A stretch of 39,846 nt of DNA from Thermodesulfobacteriota bacterium (GTDB taxonomy: Bacteria; Desulfobacterota; Desulfobacteria; Desulfobacterales; JAUWMJ01). The stretch covers positions 1 through 39,846 of the forward strand of contig JAXHVO010000005.1 in the NCBI GenBank assembly GCA_034189135.1. Direction: 5' to 3'. Shown in pieces: positions 21,820 to 31,182 of this stretch (the stretch's first letter is position 1; each line of letters starts with the position of its first letter). The position numbers and the translations under genes were made by a program. The notes under the pieces were generated by a model. That model was not told the DNA's origin. It made no database searches and saw only the letters and a program-made list of their open reading frames with translations.

Positions 21820-21880
21820 TTTAAAGGCTGCCTGAAATACAAGCAGCCTTTAAAAACCTGCCGACACCGAATGGTGTCGG
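21820..21880 (-). terminator. tandem hairpin terminators after etfA
   Basis: The first hairpin on the minus strand, CCGACACC/GGTGTCGG (21861-21880), is followed by CAGGTTTTT. A second, TTTAAAGGCTGC/GCAGCCTTTAAA (21820-21854, 12 bp), follows. Together they should end the etfBA transcript. Confidence 0.7.
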
Positions 21881-21944
21881 ATTCGAAAAACGATCTACAA
21901 GTTCATCAGCTTCACTACTTAGCGGCTATTGCCTACGTGTTCGT

Positions 21945-22910
21945 CTATCCTTTTAACTTTTTTATTTCTTCTGTAACCAGAGGAAGAACCTCAAAAAGAT
22001 CGCCCACTATTCCATAATCTGCTTTTGAAAAAATGGGAGCTTCTGAATCTTTGTTTATGGCAACGATGACTTTGGAAGACGACATACCGGCAAGATGCTG
22101 AATGGCTCCTGATATTCCGGCAGCGATATATAAATTTGGTGAAACAACCTTACCGGTCTGCCCCACCTGGTCTGAATGTGGCCTCCATCCTTCATCCACG
22201 GCAGATCGAGAGGCCCCCACAGCTCCTTCGAGTAATGCGGCCATTTCTTCAACTACAGCATAATCAGAGCCGCCCATGCCTCTTCCGCCGGATACCACTA
22301 CATCCGCTTCAGTCAAATCGATTTTCCCGGTTTCCAGTTTCTTTTCAACGAAATTCATATCGGTTTTCCCGGCATCCACATCGATCTTTTCCACCGATCC
22401 AGCTCCTTCAGACTCTGCAATGGGCATGGCGTTGGGGCGAATCCCCACAATTCTAAGTTTGCCTTCAAGCGCGACATCAGCCAGAATTTTGCCCCCGTAC
22501 ATCGGACGGGTAACAACCAAATTTTCACCGTCTACGCTGACTGACACACAATCCATGGCAAGAGCTGCGCCCAAACGCGCCGAGAGGCGTGCCGAAAGGT
22601 CTCTTCCCTGTACCGATGAACCTAAAATCACGGCTGCCGGATCTTCTTTTTCAATGATGTCTGCAATGACATTGGTATAGGCATCTGTCAGGTATTCGCT
22701 CAATGCCGGGTTATCGCCAACCAGAATCCGGTCAGCACCATATTTCCCAAGGTCTTTTGAAATATCCTCAATACCTGATCCTAAAACCACCGCGGTCAGA
22801 TCACAGCCTAAACTGCCGGCCATGCGTTTTCCCTCGCTTAAAGCTTCATAAGTTACTTTTCGAAAAGCACCATCTATCTGTTCTGCTATTGCAAGTATTC
22901 CCTGTGACAT
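21945..22910 (-). CDS. etfA: electron transfer flavoprotein alpha subunit
   Basis: 321 residues. The C-terminal FAD-binding domain is intact: S-G-G-R-G-M-G, A-S-R-S-A-V-D-E-G-W, Q-V-G-Q-T-G-K-V-V-S-P-N-L-Y-I-A-x-G-I-S-G-A-I-Q-H. With EtfB it carries electrons from acyl-CoA or other dehydrogenases to the quinone pool or to bifurcating partners. Lies 14 nt after etfB, so they are co-transcribed. No N-terminal ferredoxin domain is present, so it is the short form. Confidence 0.93.
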   Translation of the reverse strand: MSQGILAIAEQIDGAFRKVTYEALSEGKRMAGSLGCDLTAVVLGSGIEDISKDLGKYGADRILVGDNPALSEYLTDAYTNVIADIIEKEDPAAVILGSSVQGRDLSARLSARLGAALAMDCVSVSVDGENLVVTRPMYGGKILADVALEGKLRIVGIRPNAMPIAESEGAGSVEKIDVDAGKTDMNFVEKKLETGKIDLTEADVVVSGGRGMGGSDYAVVEEMAALLEGAVGASRSAVDEGWRPHSDQVGQTGKVVSPNLYIAAGISGAIQHLAGMSSSKVIVAINKDSEAPIFSKADYGIVGDLFEVLPLVTEEIKKLKG

Positions 22911-22924
22911 ATTTATCTCCTCAT

Positions 22925-23707
22925 CTAAATGACTTTTGCATCTTCATGTAATAACTTGACCAGTTCAACAGCTTTATCCTGAGCCGTTTCACCTTCAATA
23001 ATAGTCCCTCCCTCTCTTTCCGGAGGAAATTTCATCGCCTTTATCCGGATGACCGGCTCCCCGATTTTTGCCTGATCAAGCCCTATATCAGCCAGCGTTT
23101 TGGTATCTAAAGGCTTCTTTTTTGCTTTCATTATACCGGGAAGAGAAGCATAACGAGGTTCGTTTAATCCCCTTTGGGTAGTAAAAAGGGCTGGTAGCGG
23201 CGCCTCAACAACCGAGGTTCCACCATCAATGCTTCGTTGGCATTTGATCTTTCCGTCAGCAATCTCTTCCTTAATAACCATAGAGATGCATGGAATGCCC
23301 ATAAATTCTGCCACAGCCGACCCCACCTGATAATTATCATCATCAACCGCACGCTGTCCGGCTATAATCAGGTCGTGAGGAAGATCTTTCAGTCCAGCCG
23401 CAAGAATTCGTGCAATACCAAGAGCATCACACCCTGCTGCTGCCGGATCGTTAATCAATATTCCCTCATCCGCACCCATGGCCAGAGCAGTTCGAATCGC
23501 CTCCACGGTTTTATCGGTTCCCACTGAAATGATGGTCACCTTTCCTCCCTGTGCCTCCTTGATTCTCAGCGCCTCTTCCACCGCAATCTCATCATAAGGG
23601 TTCATGACAAACTTTATGTCATCGGTTCTGATTGATACCCCGTCATCAGCGATTTTTACCAGTGATTCTGTTGCCGGAACCTGCTTTAATAAAACGACAA
23701 TTTCCAT
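22925..23707 (-). CDS. etfB: electron transfer flavoprotein beta subunit
   Basis: 260 residues from the ATG at 23707 (AGGAGAGG lies before it); an upstream in-frame ATG would add 11 poorly coded residues. The N-terminus I-V-V-L-L-K-Q-V-P is typical and the V-D-D-D-N-Y-Q-V-G-S segment corresponds to the ETF adenine-nucleotide region. It pairs with EtfA. No dehydrogenase gene is next to the pair, so the electron donor cannot be inferred. Confidence 0.92.
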   Translation of the reverse strand: MEIVVLLKQVPATESLVKIADDGVSIRTDDIKFVMNPYDEIAVEEALRIKEAQGGKVTIISVGTDKTVEAIRTALAMGADEGILINDPAAAGCDALGIARILAAGLKDLPHDLIIAGQRAVDDDNYQVGSAVAEFMGIPCISMVIKEEIADGKIKCQRSIDGGTSVVEAPLPALFTTQRGLNEPRYASLPGIMKAKKKPLDTKTLADIGLDQAKIGEPVIRIKAMKFPPEREGGTIIEGETAQDKAVELVKLLHEDAKVI

Positions 23708-23898
23708 TTTTTTTAACCTCTCCTTTGAAAAAATTTCCACGCTCTCAAAAAAATCAAATCTATCCCTTTAAATTGTTACTCCAATAAAAATAAAAGGGAA
23801 AATACAAAACCAGTCATCGGATGTCAATAATATTGTCACATTATACTGGTTGTCATTATTTTTATACCCGACTGGGCACAATGATGCATGAAACCAAA

Positions 23899-24139
23899 GG
23901 TTCGTCCGGGTAATTGGCTGTTTGCCCGGTACCAGACTGACAAATAAGATCGGCATCGTAAACGTCCCCTATCCTCTCAGTCAAACCCATACAGGCAGAG
24001 ACGATCAACGCCGCCGTGGGATTTTGTCCATTGGGGCTTGGTTCAAATCTAATCTCAGCGAGATAGCTGCCGTACGTTCATTCCCAGATAAGATGGAAAA
24101 GTCTGGCACCGGGCAAACAGCCAATTCCCCGGGCGAACC
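23899..24139. mobile_element. MITE-like element with 40-bp inverted repeats
   Basis: Left arm 23899-23938 and right arm 24100-24139 match as reverse complements at 37 of 40 positions (core AATTGGCTGTTTGCCCGGT). The 160-nt interior has no convincing gene. It lies in the spacer between etfB and the RND gene and its ends differ from the element at 21416, so it is a separate family. Confidence 0.7.
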
Positions 24140-24205
24140 GAACTAAGATTGAAAAACGAACGTTTGTTTCTAATGAATTCCGGTTTAAACAATGAAAAAC
24201 TTATG

Positions 24206-27200
24206 TCATGAAAGCTTTGGGGATTTTTCCTCTCTTGTTTGCCCAAATGCTTTCATGGCTCGGTTCATGAGGTCAAGATAGTTTTTATCCGTATTATGTA
24301 GCAGGTTAACGGTGGTAAAGGAAAGTGTGATAGCCGCATCGTCTATTGTCGCCAGCCTTTCGTTTAACAACTGCTCTAAGCGGTGCCAGACCGTGTGTGC
24401 CTTTTGCACTGTAGCTTGTGTAATGAGCAACGCAAAGGTTTGGTTATCCAGTCTGCAGAGGGTGTCACATCTTCTTATCTCCCTGGTAAGGGTGAGGGCA
24501 AGTACTTTTAAAACCCGATCCGTGGCATCATAATCAGGAGCAGCAGCCGTATCTTTAAAGTCAATGCTCATCAGGCAAAGCGTGATGTCCTCATGATAGC
24601 GTAAAGCTCTACTGGTTTCTACGGCCAGGATTTTCATAAACCCTTTTTTGGTGTACAACCCCGTCAGATCGTCTACCAGACTTTCACTTGAAAAGCAGTC
24701 AGTCACATCTTCCAGGCGGTCGCACAACCGGATCATAAGATTGAAAAGAAATTTCTGCGCAGTCGGTGGGTACAGCCATTGCAACCGTTGTATCATCTTC
24801 CAGTTGATTTGTAATAATTCACTGTCTCTATTGGCCGTTACCGTTGCTGAGCGCGGGGCACTGCGTAAAAGTCCCATCTCACCCACCATATCACCAATGT
24901 AAAGTTTGGTAATCAGTTTTTGAATACCATGCGTCTGGGCCTGCCCCTTGTCCTTATTGTATTCCACCACTTTCAATTCGCCGGAGATGACAACGTACAT
25001 GATATCGCTTTGATCGCCTTGCTGAAACACAACCTGGCCGGCTTCAAATCGTTTAAGAGAACCGGCCATGACAATATAATGAACCTGGGTACGTGACAAC
25101 CCTCTGAAAAGTTGTATGCCCTTTTCCGGTGCCATTCCCAGTTTCAACCGCACCAAATCCCACAAGGTTACCAGTTCGAAATGGAGCATCAAAGAGGGCA
25201 GCAGGATCAGATCTGCAATCAGAGCGGAAAACATGGTAATCACCATCATGACGCCGAAAATTGCGGTGGGTTTGAATCCCGAAAGAGTTAAAATGGAAAA
25301 ACCGATGCTAATGGAAAGCGTTGTAGCGACAATCGGTCGCCCCATGTGCATGATGGTTGTTCTCAGCGCCCGTTTTTCATCAAGATCCTTTTTAAACTCT
25401 CGATTGTATCTAACCAGGTAGTGAATGGTATCGTCCACTGCCAGACCGATGGCGATGCTTGCTATCAGGCTGGTCACTATTGACAGTTCAACTCCGAACC
25501 AGCCCATGATTCCGAAGTTGATGATAATGGGGAAAAGATTCGGCACAATGGCAATAAACCCGACTTTGCTTGACAAAAAAAGTATGAACATGATTCCGAA
25601 AACAAGAACCATGGTAATGGCGAGACTCTTGACCTGACCGGAGGTCAGCTGGTGGCTGCTCTCGGAAATAACGATTCCAAGCCCGGTCACATCCCATACT
25701 ATATCTTTGGAAAAATTATTTTTCACATAATCTAGAATCCTTGCACGGGTTTGCAGGAAGTCCTGTGAACTGGAAATATGCGTTAACAGCATAATGTTGG
25801 TTTGGGAAAAGTCAGGTTTCATAAACCTCACCAGCATGTCCTCCCCGAGCATCATCCGGTAACTGTTGATTAGCATCCTGACTTCAAAGCCTTCTGTGGG
25901 TAGAGTGTAATACTTGGGCTCGTACCGATTGGAGGCATAGTTGACAAGTTGCATGTAATCGGCAAATGATATGGTTTTATCCACCCCCGGAAGGGTATCA
26001 ATAAATTTCTGCAGACGTGCTATATCGGCAACATGTTCAGGATCTTCAAAATAATCTTCCCGGTCTCCCTGCATCGATACGTTAATGGGAAAGCTGCCGG
26101 AAAGATCCCGGTAAATGTCATGAAAGTTTCGGCTGACCGGAATATTTTCTTTGAAATAGTCCACCGGGTTGGTCTCAACTTGAATCTGGAAAATTCCCAT
26201 CAGGCATATCAGGGTGGTAAAGCCAAAGATCGGTAAGGTAACGCGTTGATGGTGCAAGTCCAAACGGACAATCCAGGCGAGCATTCGATCCAAAAATCCG
26301 GCTTTTTCAATACGTTTCCTGTTTTTGCGCAAGGGCATAAGAGCCATGACTGCCGGAAGAAGAATAAGCAGCACAACCAGCAAGCTGAATAAGCCCAGGC
26401 AGGAAAAAACGGCAAATTCCCTTATGGTTGTAATTTTATTGATCAAGAGAGACCCAAGGCCGATGGCCGTGGTAGCCACGGCCAGGATGGTGGGAAAAGT
26501 CGCCGTGGCAAATGTTGCCCTTGCTGCTCCTTTGGGGGATTCTGCCACTTTTACCTGAATTAAGTATTCGGAAACAATGTGCAGGCAATAGGCCGTCCCC
26601 ACAGCGATGAGAAAAACCGGTACAATAAGGGTCAACATTGACAGTGGAATGCGGGTCAAGGCCATGCATCCGAAGGTCCAGGTCAGTGCAAATATAACAC
26701 AAACCAGCGGTAGAAGGAGGTGCAAAAGATTGCGATAAAGACATAACAGCACGACTGCAATGAGAAGAAAGGTGATCGGAGGCAGGTGGAAAAAATCTTT
26801 CTCCGTCAACCGGGCCAAAGCCTGGGAAACCAGTGGCATCCCGATCTGATACAAAGCAAGATCCTCAGCGGCATCGGCGATCATCTTTTTCACATCCCTG
26901 ATCACCATTTCCGCATCAGCTTCTTGCGCCAGCACAAGCGTGATAGCGGTTGATCTATGATCGATGGAAAATAAATTTTTCTGGAACAGCTTGACAGCAT
27001 CCATTACAGCGGCGAATTTTTCAAGGCTTTCCTTACCGGACATATTCACTGATTTGCGGATTCCGGGAAGGCTGATGACACGTCGCACTCCCTTAATTTT
27101 GGCAGCGGTCTCAGCCAACTCCTCGATCTTTTTGAAAGTGACCGGGTCAAAAATATTATTACTTTTGACCACCACCCGTATAATCTCGTCTGATCCGAAA

Positions 27201-27406
27201 AGGTCCTTGAATGTCTGATAACGATGGGTGGCAGGCAGGTCTTCGATGACAAGGTCATAAATCGATGTTTTAAAAGAAAGCCGTGGAATCTGATAGGCAA
27301 ATAGAGAAGTGATGGCAGTAATCACCAAAATAACAAGCCAGGGCCGCTGCAGTATCTTATCCAGCATGGCGCTGTAAGATAGATTTTGCAAAAAGTATTT
27401 ACTCAT
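24206..27406 (-). CDS. RND-family exporter fused to cNMP-binding and degenerate GGDEF domains (1066 aa)
   Basis: Twelve membrane helices form two MMPL-like halves (about 20-370 and 390-760) with large periplasmic loops. A cyclic-nucleotide-binding domain follows (about 770-890, with G-E-M-G-L-L-R-S-A-P-R-S-A-T-V-T-A as phosphate-binding cassette), then a GGDEF-family domain (about 910-1055) starting D-D-L-T-G-L-Y. The catalytic GGDEF is replaced by L-D-N-Q-T-F, so diguanylate cyclase activity is unlikely. Transport of lipids or hopanoid-like molecules is typical of RND (MMPL/HpnN) proteins of this shape. The fusion suggests transport or signalling gated by a cyclic nucleotide. No clear ribosome binding site. 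Confidence 0.8.
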   Translation of the reverse strand: MSKYFLQNLSYSAMLDKILQRPWLVILVITAITSLFAYQIPRLSFKTSIYDLVIEDLPATHRYQTFKDLFGSDEIIRVVVKSNNIFDPVTFKKIEELAETAAKIKGVRRVISLPGIRKSVNMSGKESLEKFAAVMDAVKLFQKNLFSIDHRSTAITLVLAQEADAEMVIRDVKKMIADAAEDLALYQIGMPLVSQALARLTEKDFFHLPPITFLLIAVVLLCLYRNLLHLLLPLVCVIFALTWTFGCMALTRIPLSMLTLIVPVFLIAVGTAYCLHIVSEYLIQVKVAESPKGAARATFATATFPTILAVATTAIGLGSLLINKITTIREFAVFSCLGLFSLLVVLLILLPAVMALMPLRKNRKRIEKAGFLDRMLAWIVRLDLHHQRVTLPIFGFTTLICLMGIFQIQVETNPVDYFKENIPVSRNFHDIYRDLSGSFPINVSMQGDREDYFEDPEHVADIARLQKFIDTLPGVDKTISFADYMQLVNYASNRYEPKYYTLPTEGFEVRMLINSYRMMLGEDMLVRFMKPDFSQTNIMLLTHISSSQDFLQTRARILDYVKNNFSKDIVWDVTGLGIVISESSHQLTSGQVKSLAITMVLVFGIMFILFLSSKVGFIAIVPNLFPIIINFGIMGWFGVELSIVTSLIASIAIGLAVDDTIHYLVRYNREFKKDLDEKRALRTTIMHMGRPIVATTLSISIGFSILTLSGFKPTAIFGVMMVITMFSALIADLILLPSLMLHFELVTLWDLVRLKLGMAPEKGIQLFRGLSRTQVHYIVMAGSLKRFEAGQVVFQQGDQSDIMYVVISGELKVVEYNKDKGQAQTHGIQKLITKLYIGDMVGEMGLLRSAPRSATVTANRDSELLQINWKMIQRLQWLYPPTAQKFLFNLMIRLCDRLEDVTDCFSSESLVDDLTGLYTKKGFMKILAVETSRALRYHEDITLCLMSIDFKDTAAAPDYDATDRVLKVLALTLTREIRRCDTLCRLDNQTFALLITQATVQKAHTVWHRLEQLLNERLATIDDAAITLSFTTVNLLHNTDKNYLDLMNRAMKAFGQTREEKSPKLS

Positions 27407-27624
27407 GGGTAATGTCGCAGATGCCCGCAGTTAACCACGTGGAGTTGCATGTTAAAATAATTGATATAATTCATAATATAAATTATAAATCATGTCAAAT
27501 CAAAAAGGTCTCCGGATCTGAATGCGGCTGGTAAACTTCTCTGGAACTGATGCCATGCGGGTTTTATGTTTTTCCCGAAAGGCGATACTATTAAAGGTTT
27601 ATCTCTTCATAGCCATTCACCGTT

Positions 27625-28647
27625 TCAGGGCTTACCCTTGGCCTGAAATCCGCTGGAAGGGTAATCTGTGAGACGGCCCGCCCGGCGGATGACTACCAGA
27701 CCTTCTACATCAGGAAGGGCATTAATTAGGTCAATGCCTTGGTCAGAGCCCATAACCATTACGGCTGTGGCCAATCCGTCCGCAAAGGTGCAGGTGTCGG
27801 CAATGATCGAAACGCTTACGACAGAGTTTTCCACCGGATATCCTGTCTTTGGATCGAGTACATGTGAAAAGCGTTTCCCATTAACTTCAAAAAAATTCCT
27901 GTAATCTCCGCTGGTGGCAAAGGCCTTGTCTTTAAGCGTTACGATTTTGTATATATCATTATAAGAAGCGTCTTTCCGTGGCCTGTTGATACCGACTCTC
28001 CAACATCGCCCATCCTTTCTAACGCCTGAAGCGTAAACCTCCCCTCCAATTTCCACCAGGAAATTATTCATATTATTTTTTTTAATGAGTTCTGCCACCT
28101 GATCAACTGCATATCCTTTGGCAATCGAGGCCAGATCAATGGATATGGATGCTTTCTGTTTCAAAAGATATCTGTCGTCAACCAGATCAATATGATCAAA
28201 ACCAACATCGTCAAGAAGGCGGGTAATGTTTTCTTTTGCCGGAAGCCGGTTTTTTCTTTCCGACCTTCCAAATCCCCAAAGATTTACCAGGGGGTACATG
28301 CTGCCATCCCAGGCCCCACCGGTCAGCCTAAAAAGTCTTTTAGATTCTACAATGACCTGCGCAAAATCCTGAGAAACCTTAAATCTTTGGCCGGGGACTT
28401 TCAAAGCGTTGAACCTGCTGATTTCGCTGTCTTTTCTATAGGTTGACATGCTTTGGTTTATCTCTTCGAGTCGTTTGCCTATTTTTTCCTTTAGACCGGA
28501 TATCATTGGTAAATGACGGGCAACCACCTTAATATGATAGGTTGTTCCCATGGTTTGTCCGGAAATAAGAATTTCTTTTGCGTGCACAAATGAGGCAAGA
28601 AGGCATAGAAACAGTAAACAAATTGATATTTTTATATTTTTTTTCAC
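27625..28647 (-). CDS. apbE: FAD:protein FMN transferase (ApbE)
   Basis: 340 residues with a signal peptide (hydrophobic 7-21, ending V-H-A) that fits export to the periplasm. Family motifs are present: G-T-T-Y-H-I-K-V near the start, F-V-V-N-L-W-G-F-G-like P-L-V-N-L-W-G-F-G, D-L-A-S-I-A-K-G-Y-A-V-D (FAD binding), V-E-I-G-G-E-V-Y-A-S-G and T-S-G-D-Y-R-N. It attaches FMN covalently to threonine in proteins such as RnfG or NqrC. No rnf genes are in the window. Confidence 0.9.
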   Translation of the reverse strand: MKKNIKISICLLFLCLLASFVHAKEILISGQTMGTTYHIKVVARHLPMISGLKEKIGKRLEEINQSMSTYRKDSEISRFNALKVPGQRFKVSQDFAQVIVESKRLFRLTGGAWDGSMYPLVNLWGFGRSERKNRLPAKENITRLLDDVGFDHIDLVDDRYLLKQKASISIDLASIAKGYAVDQVAELIKKNNMNNFLVEIGGEVYASGVRKDGRCWRVGINRPRKDASYNDIYKIVTLKDKAFATSGDYRNFFEVNGKRFSHVLDPKTGYPVENSVVSVSIIADTCTFADGLATAVMVMGSDQGIDLINALPDVEGLVVIRRAGRLTDYPSSGFQAKGKP

Positions 28648-28701
28648 AACTTCAAACTTTGATGAATTTATAAAGAATTGGTTTTTTAAAATAAGCGTCG
28701 G

Positions 28702-28826
28702 ATGGCATCGTTAAAAGGCTTATATACAAGGCGTAGCGGTTTTTCAGGGACGAGACTATACTTATAGTATGTCGAGTTTCTGAAAAATCGCTACAACGCA
28801 GTAGATGAGCCTTTTAACGATGCCAT
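28702..28826. repeat. 125-nt fold-back element next to hypE stop
   Basis: ATGGCATCGTTAAAAGGCT (28702-28720) is repeated inverted at 28808-28826, with further paired blocks inside (GTAGCGGTTTTTCAG with CTGAAAAATCGCTAC) and a central TATACTTATAGTAT palindrome. The right arm begins right at the hypE stop codon, so it may also act as a transcription terminator. Confidence 0.75.
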
Positions 28827-29836
28827 TAACAGATTCTCGGCAACTGCTCTCCGGTCAGCATATCCACAATCCGGGTTCCGCCGATTTTGGTTTCCATCAC
28901 CACCATGCCGGGAGAATCAGAAGTCACCTCTCCAATGATACACGCATCTTTTCCGAATTCGTCTTCTTTTATAGCCGCAAGAACATCTTCACTGCGATCC
29001 GGTGCCACAAAAGCGAGTAGTTTGCCTTCGTTGGCCAGATAAAGGGGGTCAAAACCCAAAAGCTCACATGCCCCGGCCACTTCACCTTTAACCGGTATTT
29101 TTGACTCAAAAATACGGATACCTATGTTTGACTTTTCGGCAATTTCATTCAGGGCTGTTCCTACCCCGCCACGGGTCGGATCACGAAGTACATGGATATC
29201 CTTACTTGCGGTAAACATCCGCTTAACCATTCCATTCAATGGGGCACTGTCGCTTTTGACCGACATTTTAAAGCTCATCCCTTCTCTTTGAGTAAGTACC
29301 GTAATCCCGTGGTCTGCAATACTGCCGCTCAACAGAATTTGATCTTTCGGCCGGGCATTGCTGATGGCTACATCTATGTTTTGGGGAATAATCCCGATAC
29401 CGGATGTATTAATAAATATCTTGTCCGCCGCACCTTTTGGTACCACCTTGGTATCACCGGTGACAACTTGAACATTTGCTTTTTGCGCAGCGATTCCCAT
29501 TTCTTTTATAATTTCCTTTAGATCTGATATTAAAAATCCTTCTTCAATGATTAAACCTGTGCTGAGATAAAGAGGCGTTGCGCCGCACATGGCAATATCA
29601 TTAACCGTGCCATTTATTGCCAGATCCCCTATATTTCCTCCCGGAAAAAAGATCGGATCAACCGTATAGGTATCTGTTGAAAGAGCCAAACGCTTCCCTT
29701 CGATATCCAAAACCGCACCGTCGTCCAGTTCAGAGAGGATGGCATTGTCAAATACAGGAAGCATGATATCGGTAGTGAGACTATGTGATATTTTTCCGCC
29801 ACTTCCGTGATCTAAAAGTATTTTTTCCGTATTCAT
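28826..29836 (-). CDS. hypE: hydrogenase expression/formation protein HypE
   Basis: 336 residues with the AIRS/PurM fold start D-H-G-S-G-G and a C-terminal P-R-I-C. The last Cys is the carrier of the thiocyanate group that becomes a cyanide ligand of the NiFe site. It dehydrates the carbamoyl-S-HypE made by HypF. It lies in the order hypF, hypD, hypE, all on the minus strand, with 14 nt to hypD. Confidence 0.95.
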   Translation of the reverse strand: MNTEKILLDHGSGGKISHSLTTDIMLPVFDNAILSELDDGAVLDIEGKRLALSTDTYTVDPIFFPGGNIGDLAINGTVNDIAMCGATPLYLSTGLIIEEGFLISDLKEIIKEMGIAAQKANVQVVTGDTKVVPKGAADKIFINTSGIGIIPQNIDVAISNARPKDQILLSGSIADHGITVLTQREGMSFKMSVKSDSAPLNGMVKRMFTASKDIHVLRDPTRGGVGTALNEIAEKSNIGIRIFESKIPVKGEVAGACELLGFDPLYLANEGKLLAFVAPDRSEDVLAAIKEDEFGKDACIIGEVTSDSPGMVVMETKIGGTRIVDMLTGEQLPRIC

Positions 29837-29850
29837 TTTTTAAATACCTT

Positions 29851-30939
29851 TTATTTATGATAACGATAATAAGCCGCACACGTTCCTTCGCTGGACACCA
29901 TGCATGGACCCACGGGGTCAACCGGAGTGCAGACGCTTTTATACAGGGGGCATTGAGGCGGAATTTTTACTCCAGTCAGAATCTCGCCACAGGCACAACC
30001 CTTAGGATCTTTTGAATCCGGCACCGAAAATTCAATCGTCCGTTGGGCATCACAGTTTTCAAACTCATTTCTGATTTCGAGGCCGCTTTTAAAAATGGTT
30101 CCGATACCTCGCCAGGATGTATCCACCGGTTTAAAGACTTCATGCATTATTTCTTTCGCCTTACGGTTTCCATCAGGTGTCACCGCCCGTGGGTAAGCAT
30201 TTTCCAGTTTGGGAGAATCGGATTCCAGCTGTACCACCAACATCGATATCGCCCGAAGCAAATCCGCAGGCTCAAACCCGGCCACCACGCACGGAATCCG
30301 GTGTCTGTCAAAAAACGGCCTGTATGCATTTGTTCCAATAACCAGTGAGACATGACCCGGAAGAATAAAGCCGTCAATTCCGGTGTCGTCCGTTGACATA
30401 AGGGCGTCAAGTGCCGGAGGCACAAGTTTGTGGGCGGAATAAATATAATAATTATTAATACTCAGCTGCCGTGCAGAACAGACTGATGCCGCAATGGTTG
30501 GTGCGGTGGTTTCAAACCCGACTCCTAAAAACACCACCTTTTTTTCCGGATTTTTCCGTGCGATCTCCAAAGCGTCAAAAGTGGAATAAACCATACGGAT
30601 ATCACGACCGTCCGCCCGCTCTTTTTGCAAAGATGACTTTGTTCCGGGCACACGCATCAGGTCTCCAAAAGTTGTAATAACCACATCATCCACCTTGGAC
30701 AGTTCAATAAAGGCATCAATTTCTCTTTGTGTAGTTACGCACACTGGGCATCCCGGGCCGGAAATCAGTGATATTGTATCCGGCAAAATGGACCGGATAC
30801 CGCTGCGAAAAATAGAAACGGTATGGGTGCCGCATACTTCCATCAGCCGGACATGCTTTTTGCTTATCTTCCTTATCTTTTCTGCCAGTCGCCGTGAAAT
30901 CTCTGAATCCCGGTATTCTTCCAGGTGTTTTATAGCCAT
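29851..30939 (-). CDS. hypD: hydrogenase formation protein HypD
   Basis: 362 residues from the ATG at 30939 (AAGGAAG lies upstream); a longer start adds 19 basic residues. Motifs: E-V-C-G-T-H-T-V, G-P-G-C-P-V-C-V-T, and a C-terminal cysteine-rich part (G-C-A-C-G-E-I-L ... C...C) that binds a [4Fe-4S] cluster. HypD forms, with HypC, the scaffold for Fe(CN)2CO. In this cluster hypD is separated from hypF by 240 nt. Confidence 0.95.
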   Translation of the reverse strand: MAIKHLEEYRDSEISRRLAEKIRKISKKHVRLMEVCGTHTVSIFRSGIRSILPDTISLISGPGCPVCVTTQREIDAFIELSKVDDVVITTFGDLMRVPGTKSSLQKERADGRDIRMVYSTFDALEIARKNPEKKVVFLGVGFETTAPTIAASVCSARQLSINNYYIYSAHKLVPPALDALMSTDDTGIDGFILPGHVSLVIGTNAYRPFFDRHRIPCVVAGFEPADLLRAISMLVVQLESDSPKLENAYPRAVTPDGNRKAKEIMHEVFKPVDTSWRGIGTIFKSGLEIRNEFENCDAQRTIEFSVPDSKDPKGCACGEILTGVKIPPQCPLYKSVCTPVDPVGPCMVSSEGTCAAYYRYHK

Positions 30940-31062
30940 AAATTGCTTCCTTCTTTGCCTCGGCTTCAGGCTCCGCTTACAGTTACGCCCCGACAAGACG
31001 CCGTGGCAACCAGCAATTTGAACGCTTTGCTTATAGATTGTTACGCTTGAGGATCGCTTCGC

Positions 31063-31145
31063 TGGTCATTCACAATTGGCAATTAACAATTCGTAATTGA
31101 CAATTAGTTGTGAATTGTGAACAGTTAATTGTCAATTGTTAACTC
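31063..31145. repeat. AT-rich repeats of AATTG/CAATT between hypF and hypD
   Basis: A run of CAATT and AATTG motifs, such as CACAATTGGCAATTAACAAT and TTAATTGTCAATTGTTAACT, forms an imperfect fold-back. It carries no gene and fills most of the hypF-hypD gap. Short repeats like this are common intergenic debris, and function is unknown. Confidence 0.55.
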
Positions 31146-31182
31146 TTAAGTGCCGCTCCTCAAAACCCGAAGGACTGCTCCA

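Noticed and set aside
31063-31145. CAATT/AATTG repeats as a possible CRISPR or iteron array
   Set aside because: Repeat units differ in length and have no spacers of constant size.
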